A DNA stretch of 57,385 nucleotides. Origin: Alcanivorax nanhaiticus. Its GTDB lineage: Bacteria > Pseudomonadota > Gammaproteobacteria > Pseudomonadales > Alcanivoracaceae. The position numbers were made by a program, and so were the translations under genes. The notes under the pieces were generated by a model that saw only the letters and a program-made list of their open reading frames with translations, did no database searches and was not told the origin of the DNA. Positions 25,638 through 32,605 of this stretch are shown here, piece by piece. The stretch's first letter is position 1. The number at the start of each line of letters is the position of its first letter. The stretch is taken from NCBI RefSeq assembly GCF_000756665.1, contig NZ_ARXV01000021.1, forward strand, positions 1 to 57,385, in the 5' to 3' direction.

Positions 25638-26408
25638 TCAGGGCTGGTTTCCCTGCCGGGCCAATTTCCGGGTGTGATCCAGTAGCTGTGCGCCCCCAAC
25701 GGCACCGTGACCGGGGATCACCGTTGTGGCTTCGGGATAACGGCCCTGAATATTGCCAATGGCGGCTTCCCAGCCTTCCGGACTGGAGCCCTCCACGTAA
25801 TGAATGTCTCCAGCGTCAGCAGATTTCACTGCACACCCTCCAAACAGCAGTTTCATGCTGTCGTACCAAACCACGATATTGTCGGGGCTGTGTGCAGGGC
25901 CGGGGTAGAAGGCTTCCAGAAACTCAAGGCGAGCGGAGGCGTGTTTTTCCAGCCCGGGAATCACTTCAGGGAGCTGTTCCTCCGGGTATTGGCTCGCGGC
26001 CAGTTCTCTCGTCATGGGGTGTACATAGGCTGGAATATGGTGCTCTGCCAGTGCCGGTAACCCCCCAATGCGATCCGCATGGGCGTGGGTAAGGATCGCC
26101 ACGTCCGGGTACTTTCCAAATTTTACTGTTACCCATTCAAGCAATAATGCCGTGCTGTCGTTGCCCCAGGCAGTATCGATCAGGACCAGGGTGTCATCGT
26201 TGTTAATCAACAGGCCATTGGCGGGATAACGCGTACCCGCCAGGTCAGCCCAGGAACGGTGAACCCAGACATCATCGGTGAGAGGGTAAACCTGCAGGTC
26301 TGCGGACAGCTCGATGATGTTCCGGTCCTGGGTTTCCGCGGCAAGGCAGGCTGGGGCAATAAACAGCGGAGCAAAAAACAAGAGAAGCAATAACTGGGTA
26401 ACACGCAT
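25638..26408 (-). CDS. Subclass B1 metallo-beta-lactamase
   Basis: 256 residues with a signal peptide. All subclass B1 zinc ligands are present: HAHAD gives His108, His110 and Asp112; His173 in PGPAHSPDNIVVW; Cys192 in LFGGCAVKSADAGD; His234 in VIPGHG (standard B1 positions 116, 118, 120, 196, 221, 263). The close likeness to BcII around ILTHAHADRIGG and FYPG..H..DNIVVW makes B1 certain within the MBL superfamily. The enzyme would hydrolyse beta-lactams, including carbapenems, in the periplasm; activity has to be shown. The ATG at 26408 has AGGAGG at better spacing than the ATG at 26411. No integron or mobile gene is adjacent, so it looks chromosomal. Confidence 0.88.
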   Translation of the reverse strand: MRVTQLLLLLFFAPLFIAPACLAAETQDRNIIELSADLQVYPLTDDVWVHRSWADLAGTRYPANGLLINNDDTLVLIDTAWGNDSTALLLEWVTVKFGKYPDVAILTHAHADRIGGLPALAEHHIPAYVHPMTRELAASQYPEEQLPEVIPGLEKHASARLEFLEAFYPGPAHSPDNIVVWYDSMKLLFGGCAVKSADAGDIHYVEGSSPEGWEAAIGNIQGRYPEATTVIPGHGAVGGAQLLDHTRKLARQGNQP

Positions 26409-26436
26409 CATGGGCCTCCTGAGGAAGGCCCATGAT
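26407..26436 (-). promoter_or_regulatory. Hairpin covering the metallo-beta-lactamase start codon
   Basis: ATCATGGGCCT and AGGCCCATGAT are perfect 11-base arms around an 8-base loop. On the message, both candidate start codons are wholly or partly in the stem and the AGGAGG ribosome site is half in the stem, half in the loop. If it forms it should reduce translation initiation. Confidence 0.6.
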
Positions 26437-26464
26437 AGACGACGCTTTGCTCTGGTAAACAGGC

Positions 26465-26980
26465 TTAATGAATCTCGATCGTCTTGCGCCCATGACCATG
26501 CTGTTCGTGGCGGGGGATGGTCAGGGTGAGCACGCCGTTGTGAAAGACCGCATTCATCTGCTCGCCGTCTGCATCCGCGGGTAGCGACAGCATACGTTGA
26601 AAATAGCCATAGCGGCGCTCGCTGTAGTGGTAACCGTCCTTGTCGGATTCCTGCACGTCCTGCTTGTGACCACTGATTTGCAGGCGTTCATTGTCGAGGC
26701 TGATATTCAGATCTTTCTTTTCCACACCAGCGAGCTCCGCCGTGATGAGGTAGTGGTCGTCCCTTTCGAGAATATCCAGATTGGGACGGAAGGGGGCCGT
26801 GGGCTGGGCTTGTGGTGCCGGTGTGGTCCACGCCATGTCTCCCAGCATTTGTTCAAACCAGTTGTCGAATTCACGCTCCCAGCGAAGCAGTGGATGCCGT
26901 GGTTGGCGCTGGGGGAGTGGCCGCTCCCGGTTGCTTTCATCACTCAGCCAGTTCCAAGGTGTCAATTTATGCATATCCAT
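26465..26980 (-). CDS. Small heat shock protein, Hsp20/alpha-crystallin family
   Basis: 171 residues. A variable N-arm rich in Arg, Pro and Trp is followed by the alpha-crystallin domain (about 58-160) with FRPNLDILERDDHYLITAEL, GVEKKDLNISLDNERLQISG and the late HNGVLTLTIPR. These proteins form oligomers that hold unfolding proteins without ATP. The usual C-terminal IXI motif is only suggested by KTIEIH. The frame runs on to 27403, but the ATG at 26980 with GGGAGG eight bases upstream is the clear start. A possible heat-shock promoter lies upstream. Confidence 0.92.
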   Translation of the reverse strand: MDMHKLTPWNWLSDESNRERPLPQRQPRHPLLRWEREFDNWFEQMLGDMAWTTPAPQAQPTAPFRPNLDILERDDHYLITAELAGVEKKDLNISLDNERLQISGHKQDVQESDKDGYHYSERRYGYFQRMLSLPADADGEQMNAVFHNGVLTLTIPRHEQHGHGRKTIEIH

Positions 26981-27029
26981 CGCATTGCCTCCCGATTTGG
27001 CATTCAGAAAGGGATGTTCTTCCTTTCTC

Positions 27030-27058
27030 TTTCTGGGCCTTTCCGGGCGGGCTTTCAA
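27030..27058 (-). promoter_or_regulatory. Possible sigma-32 promoter of the small heat shock gene
   Basis: On the minus strand, ATTGAAA (ending 27053) is followed after 15 bases by CCCAGAAA (27037-27030). This is a partial match to the heat-shock consensus CTTGAAA / CCCCATNT and would give a leader of about 45 bases. Weak evidence by sequence alone. Confidence 0.35.
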
Positions 27059-27166
27059 TGCCTTTGTGGCTGTTTTTTGATCAGTGTCATGGTGTGGGTG
27101 GTTGAGACCCTGGCGGCAGAGGGTGCAAGATGAAAAGACCGTCAGCGACCGAAAAGGAGAGCCGTC

Positions 27167-27382
27167 ATGTCTGACCATCACGTTTACAAGAAGGTAGAAC
27201 TGGTGGGCTCCTCTAAAAAAAGCATTGAGGATGCCATTGAGAATGCACTGAGCACGGCAAGTGAAAGCCTTGATCTCACCGAGTGGTTTGAAGTTACGGA
27301 AACCCGTGGCCATATCGTCGACGGGAAGGTGGGCCATTATCAGGTGTGTTTGAAGGTGGGGTTCCGGATTTCCGGATCCTGA
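27167..27382 (+). CDS. Dodecin family protein
   Basis: 71 residues, the normal dodecin size. VYKKVELVGSSKKSIEDAIENAL and LTEWFEVTETRGHI are typical; the Trp in EWFEV stacks on the flavin in bacterial dodecins. Twelve chains form a hollow sphere that stores or buffers FMN/FAD or riboflavin. AAAAGGAGAG gives a strong ribosome site. It is transcribed away from the small heat shock gene through a 186-base divergent spacer. Confidence 0.9.
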   Translation: MSDHHVYKKVELVGSSKKSIEDAIENALSTASESLDLTEWFEVTETRGHIVDGKVGHYQVCLKVGFRISGS

Positions 27383-27387
27383 GGAGA

Positions 27388-27536
27388 AAGTTACAAGTTT
27401 CAAGTTTCAACGCGACCGATTTCACCCTGGCCTCAAATGTGAAAGGCCGCGCCCAAATGTTTGAGCGCGGCCCCATGGCATTGATTAACTACCAATGCAG
27501 TGTCGCGTTGTAACTTTTAACTTGTTACTTGCAACT
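27388..27536. repeat. Heptamer-family element filling the dodecin-helicase gap
   Basis: Imperfect inverted arms of about 30 bases (AAGTTACAAGTTTCAAGTTT at the left; complement ending at 27536) with a tandem GTTTCAA pair in the left arm. In the middle a strong hairpin, GGCCGCGC with GCGCGGCC (27445-27472), could end transcription from both sides. It starts five bases after the dodecin stop and ends four bases before the helicase stop. The same spacing is seen for the element at 39076-39464. Confidence 0.65.
27445..27472. terminator. GC-rich hairpin between convergent dodecin and helicase genes
   Basis: GGCCGCGC pairs perfectly with GCGCGGCC across a 12-base loop. There is no U-tract on either side, so classic intrinsic termination is uncertain, but the position between two converging genes fits a shared 3' end signal. 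Confidence 0.4.
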
Positions 27537-27540
27537 GTCT

Positions 27541-29199
27541 TTAAACCGCTTCCAGTCCCAAAGACCGCTGACATACCCGCGCAGTGCGGATGGTGTGCAG
27601 CTGCTTTGGTGACAGATCGTCCGGCAGTTCCACGGTGCTGTGGTCCTGATGGATCTTGATCGGGCCGATCAGGCGGCTGGGCAGCTTGGCTTCGTTGGCA
27701 ATGGCGCCGACAATGTTGCCTGGCTTGACGCCATGGTCGTGGCCAACCTGGATACGATAGCGACGCATGGGCTTGTCGTTGCGCTTGCCGCGGGGGCCGC
27801 GATCATCACGGCCATTGGCTCGGCGTTCACGACGCTCGCGGGGCTCACGCGGTTCACGTACCTGCTTGACGAACTTGGGTTCCTTAAGGATCAGCGGTTC
27901 GCGCTGGAACATGGCAGCGGCCAGAGCCACAGCCATATCTTCGCCGGACAGCTCCATGCTTTCAGCAATCTGTTTCACCAGCGCACGGGTCTCGTCGATG
28001 TTGCCATCCTGCAGACGAGTCGCCAGCTGTTCCTGGAAGGCCGCAATGCGCTTGGCATTCAGGTCATCCACAGAGGGCAGCGCCATCTTCTCAATGCTTT
28101 GACGGGTCACTCGCTCGATCTGACGCAGCACGTGCTGTTCGCGACGGCTGACGAACAGAATCGCGTCACCCTGACGGCCTGCACGGCCGGTACGACCGAT
28201 ACGGTGTACATAGGCTTCCGGGTCGCCGGGCATGTCATAGTTGATCACGTGAGTGATACGCGGCACGTCCAGACCACGGGCGACCACATCGGTGGCAACC
28301 AGCAGATCGAAACGCTTGTCTTTCAGGCGCTGTACAGTCTTTTCGCGTTGCTGCTGCTGAATGTCGCCGTTGAGGGCGTCAGCACGCAGATTGCGGCGAT
28401 TAAGCTGTTCGGCCAATTCCAGTGTGGCCTGCTTGGTGCGCACGAATACGATGACGGCATCGTGTTCTTCGGCTTCCAGCATGCGACACAGGGCGTCCAG
28501 CTTGTTCAGCCCTGCCACCGGCCAGAATCGCTGGCGAATGGTGGTGGAGGTGGTCGCGCTACCATTGTCGATCTGAACACGCTGGGGGTTTTTCAGGTGC
28601 TGGTCAGCAACCTTGCGGATAACCGGTGGCATGGTGGCGGAGAAAAGAGCCAGCTGACAGTCGTCAGGAGTACGCTCAAGCACCCACTTCACATCATCAA
28701 TGAAGCCCATGCGCAGCATTTCGTCGGCTTCATCCAGCACCAGGGCTTTCAGGTTATCCAGTTTCAGTGAGCCGCGTTCCATGTGATCCATGACGCGACC
28801 GGGAGTGCCGACAATAACCTGGGCTCCGCCACGCAGGCCCTTGAGCTGGGTGCGGTATTCACCGCCACCATAGATAGGCAGGACCTGAAGGCCCTTGATG
28901 TCGGCAGCAAATTCTTCACAAGCTGTGGCGACCTGGATAGCCAGTTCGCGGGTGGGGGCAAGGATCAGCATCTGCGGTTCACGCAGGCTGGCATCCAGGC
29001 GGGCAAGCAGGGGCAGGGCGAAGGCAGCGGTTTTACCGGTACCCGTCTGGGCCTGACCCAGCAAATCGTGGCCATCGAGCAACAGCGGGATGGCTTGCGC
29101 CTGAATTGGCGATGGCTCTTCGAAGCCCTGTCGGGCAATTGCGGAGAGCAAAACCTCGGGTAGGCCAAGACTGGCGAACCCGGCACGGGAATCTGACAT
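27541..29199 (-). CDS. deaD: DEAD-box RNA helicase, DeaD/CsdA-like
   Basis: 552 residues. Motifs: AQTGTGKT (50-57), PTRELA (82-87), GG/TPGR, DEAD (156-159), SAT, and HRIGRTGRAGRQGD in the second RecA domain. After the core come a helical extension, an Arg-rich stretch (REPRERRERRANGRDDRGPR) and a DbpA-like RNA-binding domain (RYRIQVGHDHGVKPGNIVGAIANEA) at the C-terminus. This order fits DeaD/CsdA, which unwinds RNA in ribosome assembly and at low temperature, though it is shorter than the E. coli protein (629). The symbol is by domain order; DbpA is ruled out by the linker. Confidence 0.88.
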   Translation of the reverse strand: MSDSRAGFASLGLPEVLLSAIARQGFEEPSPIQAQAIPLLLDGHDLLGQAQTGTGKTAAFALPLLARLDASLREPQMLILAPTRELAIQVATACEEFAADIKGLQVLPIYGGGEYRTQLKGLRGGAQVIVGTPGRVMDHMERGSLKLDNLKALVLDEADEMLRMGFIDDVKWVLERTPDDCQLALFSATMPPVIRKVADQHLKNPQRVQIDNGSATTSTTIRQRFWPVAGLNKLDALCRMLEAEEHDAVIVFVRTKQATLELAEQLNRRNLRADALNGDIQQQQREKTVQRLKDKRFDLLVATDVVARGLDVPRITHVINYDMPGDPEAYVHRIGRTGRAGRQGDAILFVSRREQHVLRQIERVTRQSIEKMALPSVDDLNAKRIAAFQEQLATRLQDGNIDETRALVKQIAESMELSGEDMAVALAAAMFQREPLILKEPKFVKQVREPREPRERRERRANGRDDRGPRGKRNDKPMRRYRIQVGHDHGVKPGNIVGAIANEAKLPSRLIGPIKIHQDHSTVELPDDLSPKQLHTIRTARVCQRSLGLEAV

Positions 29200-29439
29200 G
29201 AGTTACCTATGGAGTAGGGAGAGGGCCGGGGGTGCCGGCGAGGAGCGCGAATCATACGCGCATGGAGTCAAAATTGCACGTTATTTCGCCAATCAGGCGC
29301 CCTGGATGGTCAGAAAGTGCTTTGTGTCGCTCCTGGCGGGGGAGTGCTATGAGCAAGTTTCAGGGAGCGAGGGATGGGGGGCAGGGCGATCGGGGAATTG
29401 GAGATTTGGCTGCTACCGGGAAGTGACGGAAGTCAGGGT

Positions 29440-29524
29440 ATCGCGACGGAACCGTCGCTCCCACTGGTGGGGACTTTGGGACGTGCGTGTCGTGTTTTTG
29501 TGGGAGCGGCGGTTCCGCCGCGAT
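29440..29524. repeat. Inverted REP pair (REPIN-like) in the 29.2-29.6 kb gap
   Basis: ATCGCGACGGAACCGTCGCT at 29440 faces TGTGGGAGCGGCGGTTCCGC ending about 29524. The rest of the 395-base gap 29200-29594 contains the helicase promoter region and the MaoC terminator; I see no gene. Confidence 0.7.
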
Positions 29525-29531
29525 GCGCCAT

Positions 29532-29566
29532 AAAAAAGCCCGCCGGATTTTCCAGGCGGGCCTTTT
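29532..29566 (-). terminator. Intrinsic terminator of the MaoC-like gene
   Basis: On the minus strand the GCCCGCC...GGCGGGC hairpin (29538-29561) is followed by six U residues. It lies 29 bases past the MaoC-like stop codon. Confidence 0.85.
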
Positions 29567-29594
29567 GATGCTGACGTCCGGGTTCAGGCGCTGA

Positions 29595-30467
29595 TCAGCT
29601 TTCCACTGGGCGAATCTGGCCCGCAAGGTGTGGCTTGATGCCATCCTTGGCGAGCAAACGGAAATCGCTGCCGCCTTTCACTTCGGTGTTTTCAAACTTC
29701 ACCGTAGCGGGAATGAACATGGGCAGCTTGAACTGCACATCCACGGTGTAGGCGGTTTCTGGCAGCTGGTTCTGCAGCTCGGCCAGGCAGCGTGCCTTGG
29801 ACCACATACCGTGGGCAATCTGACGCTTGAAGCCAAACAGCTTGGCAGAAAGCGGGTACAGATGGATCGGGTTCCGGTCGCCGGATACGGCGCCATAACG
29901 GCGGCCGGTATCGCCGGGCACTTTCCATTCAACGGTATTCTTTGCCGGCTCAGGCGTCGGGGCATCTTTCTTCTTGCTGCCGCTGCCGCCACCAGTGCGG
30001 AAGAAGTTGACGGACTCGCTTTCCCATACCCGCTCACCACCGGTGCTGATGCTGGTAAAGATGGAGAACTCGTAGCCTTTATCTACCTTGTTAAGGTTGC
30101 CCAGATAGCACTTCACGTTCAGCTGTTCTTTCTCGCTGATCGGGCGGTACTGAGTGATGCTGTTGCGAACGTGCACCAGGCCCATGGCCGGGAACGGGAA
30201 GCCGTCAGTCAGAATCAGGGCCATGTGAAGCGGGAACGCGTGCATGTGCGGGTAGGTCACCGGCAGTTTGCCGTCTGCCGCAAAGCCACACACCTTGCGA
30301 TAGGCGGCAAGATGCTTTTCGTCCAGAGCGACATCGTTCAGCCGCAGGCCCACATCAGGCAGGGTCGGGCTCTTGCCTGGCTTGACGGTGGCGCGCAGCA
30401 CGGCCTTGGCAAAGTTGATGACCATGGGGGGCGGGTTGCGCAGTTCGCGGAAGGTGACCTCGCTCAT
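29595..30467 (-). CDS. MaoC-like hot-dog dehydratase
   Basis: 290 residues, double hot-dog. The C-terminal half has the hydratase motif region YGAVSGDRNPIHLYPLSAKLFGFKRQIAHGMW, in which Asp and His are the catalytic pair of (R)-specific enoyl-CoA hydratases. The N-terminal half (YPHMHAFPLHMALI) resembles the inactive partner domain. A flexible Gly/Ser/Lys-rich link joins them. The likely reaction is hydration or dehydration of acyl-CoA or acyl-ACP intermediates; exact substrate unknown. AAGGAA precedes the ATG. Its neighbour is the desaturase locus, consistent with lipid metabolism. Confidence 0.85.
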   Translation of the reverse strand: MSEVTFRELRNPPPMVINFAKAVLRATVKPGKSPTLPDVGLRLNDVALDEKHLAAYRKVCGFAADGKLPVTYPHMHAFPLHMALILTDGFPFPAMGLVHVRNSITQYRPISEKEQLNVKCYLGNLNKVDKGYEFSIFTSISTGGERVWESESVNFFRTGGGSGSKKKDAPTPEPAKNTVEWKVPGDTGRRYGAVSGDRNPIHLYPLSAKLFGFKRQIAHGMWSKARCLAELQNQLPETAYTVDVQFKLPMFIPATVKFENTEVKGGSDFRLLAKDGIKPHLAGQIRPVES

Positions 30468-30610
30468 TACTTGTTCCTTTCACGTTTCGTAGTGGACGAA
30501 AGTAGCGGCCAGACATAAATGGGCCGGAATAGGCAGGCAGTATAGAGCAGGGAAAAGGGGCTGCTATTGGCCGTGCAGCCGTGCAGCACGGCAGGGTAAT
30601 CAGAGAGCCG

Positions 30611-31261
30611 TCAGGTTGTGACGGGCGAGGATTTCCATTGAGTCACGCCGAGGAAAACCAGGCGTAATTGTTTTTCTGCGGCTACCAATACTTGCTGTTG
30701 GCCAAACTCGTCGTTCTCTTCCAGCTCCAGCATTTCCTGGGTCAGCGCGGTAACGTTGTTGACCACCAGCGCTGCCATCATTTGCAAGTCTTCAGAGCTG
30801 AAATGGTTCAGGAAAGGAAATCGAGCCATGTCCATGGCCAGTTCGTTGGTGAACATGCGGATTTCACGGCGGATGGCATTGCGCATGGTGGGCGTGCCAC
30901 CGAACAACTCTTTGGCCACAAACAGAAAGTGCGCACGGTTCTCGCGCACATAGTTGAAGTAGGTCTCTACCGAGCCGCGCAGCATGTTCTCGCCGGGTAC
31001 CTGATCCTGACGCACCTGCCGCATCATTTGCCGCAGTGTGCGGAAGGACTCATCCAGCAGAGTCAGGCCAAGGGCGCTCATGTCGGGGAAGTGCCGATAG
31101 AAGGCCGTGGGGACAACGCCCGCCCGCTTGGTGACTTCACGGAGGCTCAGGCTGGAGAAGGGCGCTTTCTTGACCACCAGATCCAGTGCCGCCGCCATCA
31201 GCGCTTCACGGGTCTGACCCCGTTTGGGCTTGCGGGTTTTGCTGCTGGTCTCTTTGGTCAT
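30611..31261 (-). CDS. desT: TetR-family regulator of unsaturated fatty acid synthesis, DesT/FabR-like
   Basis: 216 residues from the ATG at 31261, which has GGAGAA at good spacing. Residues 1-18 are basic; the helix-turn-helix is about residues 37-57 (SLREVTKRAGVVPTAFYRHF), very like FabR/DesT. The remaining helices should form the acyl-CoA-binding dimer core. In Pseudomonas, DesT senses the balance of unsaturated to saturated acyl-CoA and represses desCB. Here the gene is divergent from a desC-desB pair with two matching palindromes between, the same layout. The assignment rests on context plus helix sequence. Confidence 0.85.
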   Translation of the reverse strand: MTKETSSKTRKPKRGQTREALMAAALDLVVKKAPFSSLSLREVTKRAGVVPTAFYRHFPDMSALGLTLLDESFRTLRQMMRQVRQDQVPGENMLRGSVETYFNYVRENRAHFLFVAKELFGGTPTMRNAIRREIRMFTNELAMDMARFPFLNHFSSEDLQMMAALVVNNVTALTQEMLELEENDEFGQQQVLVAAEKQLRLVFLGVTQWKSSPVTT

Positions 31262-31374
31262 TGAGGCAATTCTCCAAAAAATACGCTGTAAATTCTCTCT
31301 TTTGTCAGGCTGTGATGCAACAAATTCCGAAAATGCGGTTGTAACCACATGAAAATGAAAGGCTTTATTTTTTT

Positions 31375-31392
31375 AGTGAACAGGTGTTGACA
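31375..31392. promoter_or_regulatory. DesT/FabR-type operator overlapping the desC -35 box
   Basis: AGTGAACA-GG-TGTTGACA is an 8-2-8 imperfect palindrome (6 of 8 pairs), the format of FabR and DesT sites. The last six bases, TTGACA, are a perfect -35 hexamer for desC, so binding would block RNA polymerase. Confidence 0.7.
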
Positions 31393-31414
31393 AAAAATTG
31401 CCGACAAATAAAAA
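31387..31414 (+). promoter_or_regulatory. desCB promoter
   Basis: TTGACA at 31387-31392 is followed after 16 bases by TAAAAA at 31409-31414. The predicted start of transcription is near 31421, inside the second operator. Confidence 0.55.
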
Positions 31415-31432
31415 TGAGCACACTTGTTCACT
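31415..31432. promoter_or_regulatory. Second DesT/FabR-type operator
   Basis: TGAGCACA-CT-TGTTCACT has a perfect TGTTCACT half-site (complement of AGTGAACA) and a weaker left half. It overlaps the -10/+1 region. Centre-to-centre distance to the first site is 40 bases, close to four helix turns, so both dimers would lie on one DNA face. Confidence 0.65.
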
Positions 31433-31447
31433 TTAAGGGATTTTTCC

Positions 31448-32572
31448 ATGAGCGCAACCACCCCGACTTCAAGACGTTTTCAGCAAGGCCTGAACCGCCT
31501 GCTGCAGTCTCGAGTTGCCGATGTACTGAGCTACCCTCACGGGGTAGATCGTTACCTGGAAGTGTTTAACCCCCTGTGGTCCGCCAAGGAAGTGCGCGCC
31601 CGGGTAGATGCGGTACAACACCTGACCGCAGACAGCGTCACCCTGACGCTCACCCCTAACAGCAACTGGCAGGGCTTTGTTCCGGGCCAGTATGTACAGC
31701 TCACGGTCAGCATCAACGGCAAGCTGCACACCCGTTGTTATTCACCGGCTAACTCCCTGTATCGCAAGGATGGCAGCATCGAAATCACTGCCAAGGCCCA
31801 TGCAGACGGCTTTGTTTCCCGCTATTTGCGTGACGTTGTTCGCGTGGGTGATGTGGTGACGTTGTCCCAGTCTGGTGGGGAATTTGCCTTGCCGGAGCAG
31901 CGCCCTGAGCGTGTGCTGTTGATCAGCGGAGGCAGCGGGATCACCCCGGTGATGTCCATGCTGCGCACCCTTTGCGATGAGGGGTATCAGGGAGAGATTA
32001 CCTTCCTGCATTACGCCAACCGTGCGCAAGACATGATTTATGCCAGTGAAGTGAACGAGATCGCCACTCATTTCGACAATGTCACGCTGCTGCGGGCGTT
32101 CGCTGATGAGAGCGAAGGTGGTGAATTGAGCGGCTTGTTCTCCAGTGAACATCTGTTCAAATCTGTCCCCGATTTTGCACAGGCAACGGCCTTTCTGTGT
32201 GGGCCGCCGCCGATGATGGCGGCAGTGGAAAAAGTCTGGGATGAGCAGGGAATCAGTGATCGCCTGCACAAGGAACAGTTCACCCTGGCTACCGCTGCTG
32301 TTGATGATGGTGGTTCTGCTGAAGGCGAAGTCCGCTTTGTACGCAGTGAAACCCTGGTCACCAATGATGGCAAGACCCTGCTCGAGCAGGCCGAAGCTGC
32401 CGGCTTGAACCCGGAATCCGGCTGCCGTATGGGCATTTGCTATAGCTGCACCTGCAAGAAGACCGCCGGCAAGATCCGCGATCTGCGTACCGGTGAGATC
32501 AGCAGTGGTGACGAAGAAGACATTCAACTTTGCGTCAGCGTGCCGGTGGGCACGGTGGCTCTCGATATTTAA
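31448..32572 (+). CDS. desC: Ferredoxin-NADP reductase-type electron donor for the desaturase
   Basis: 374 residues from the ATG at 31448 (AAGGGA upstream). Domains in order: FAD-binding barrel with RCYSPANS, NAD(P)-binding domain with LLISGGSGITPVMSML and CGPPPMM, and a plant-type 2Fe-2S domain at the C-terminus with Cys326, Cys331, Cys334 and Cys362. It should pass electrons from NADPH through FAD and iron-sulfur centre to the di-iron desaturase encoded next. The DesC name follows the Pseudomonas desCB arrangement. Cytoplasmic, probably membrane-associated through its partner. Confidence 0.9.
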   Translation: MSATTPTSRRFQQGLNRLLQSRVADVLSYPHGVDRYLEVFNPLWSAKEVRARVDAVQHLTADSVTLTLTPNSNWQGFVPGQYVQLTVSINGKLHTRCYSPANSLYRKDGSIEITAKAHADGFVSRYLRDVVRVGDVVTLSQSGGEFALPEQRPERVLLISGGSGITPVMSMLRTLCDEGYQGEITFLHYANRAQDMIYASEVNEIATHFDNVTLLRAFADESEGGELSGLFSSEHLFKSVPDFAQATAFLCGPPPMMAAVEKVWDEQGISDRLHKEQFTLATAAVDDGGSAEGEVRFVRSETLVTNDGKTLLEQAEAAGLNPESGCRMGICYSCTCKKTAGKIRDLRTGEISSGDEEDIQLCVSVPVGTVALDI

Positions 32573-32605
32573 GCATTCGATATTTAAGAGCAAGGAGTCG
32601 GTACC

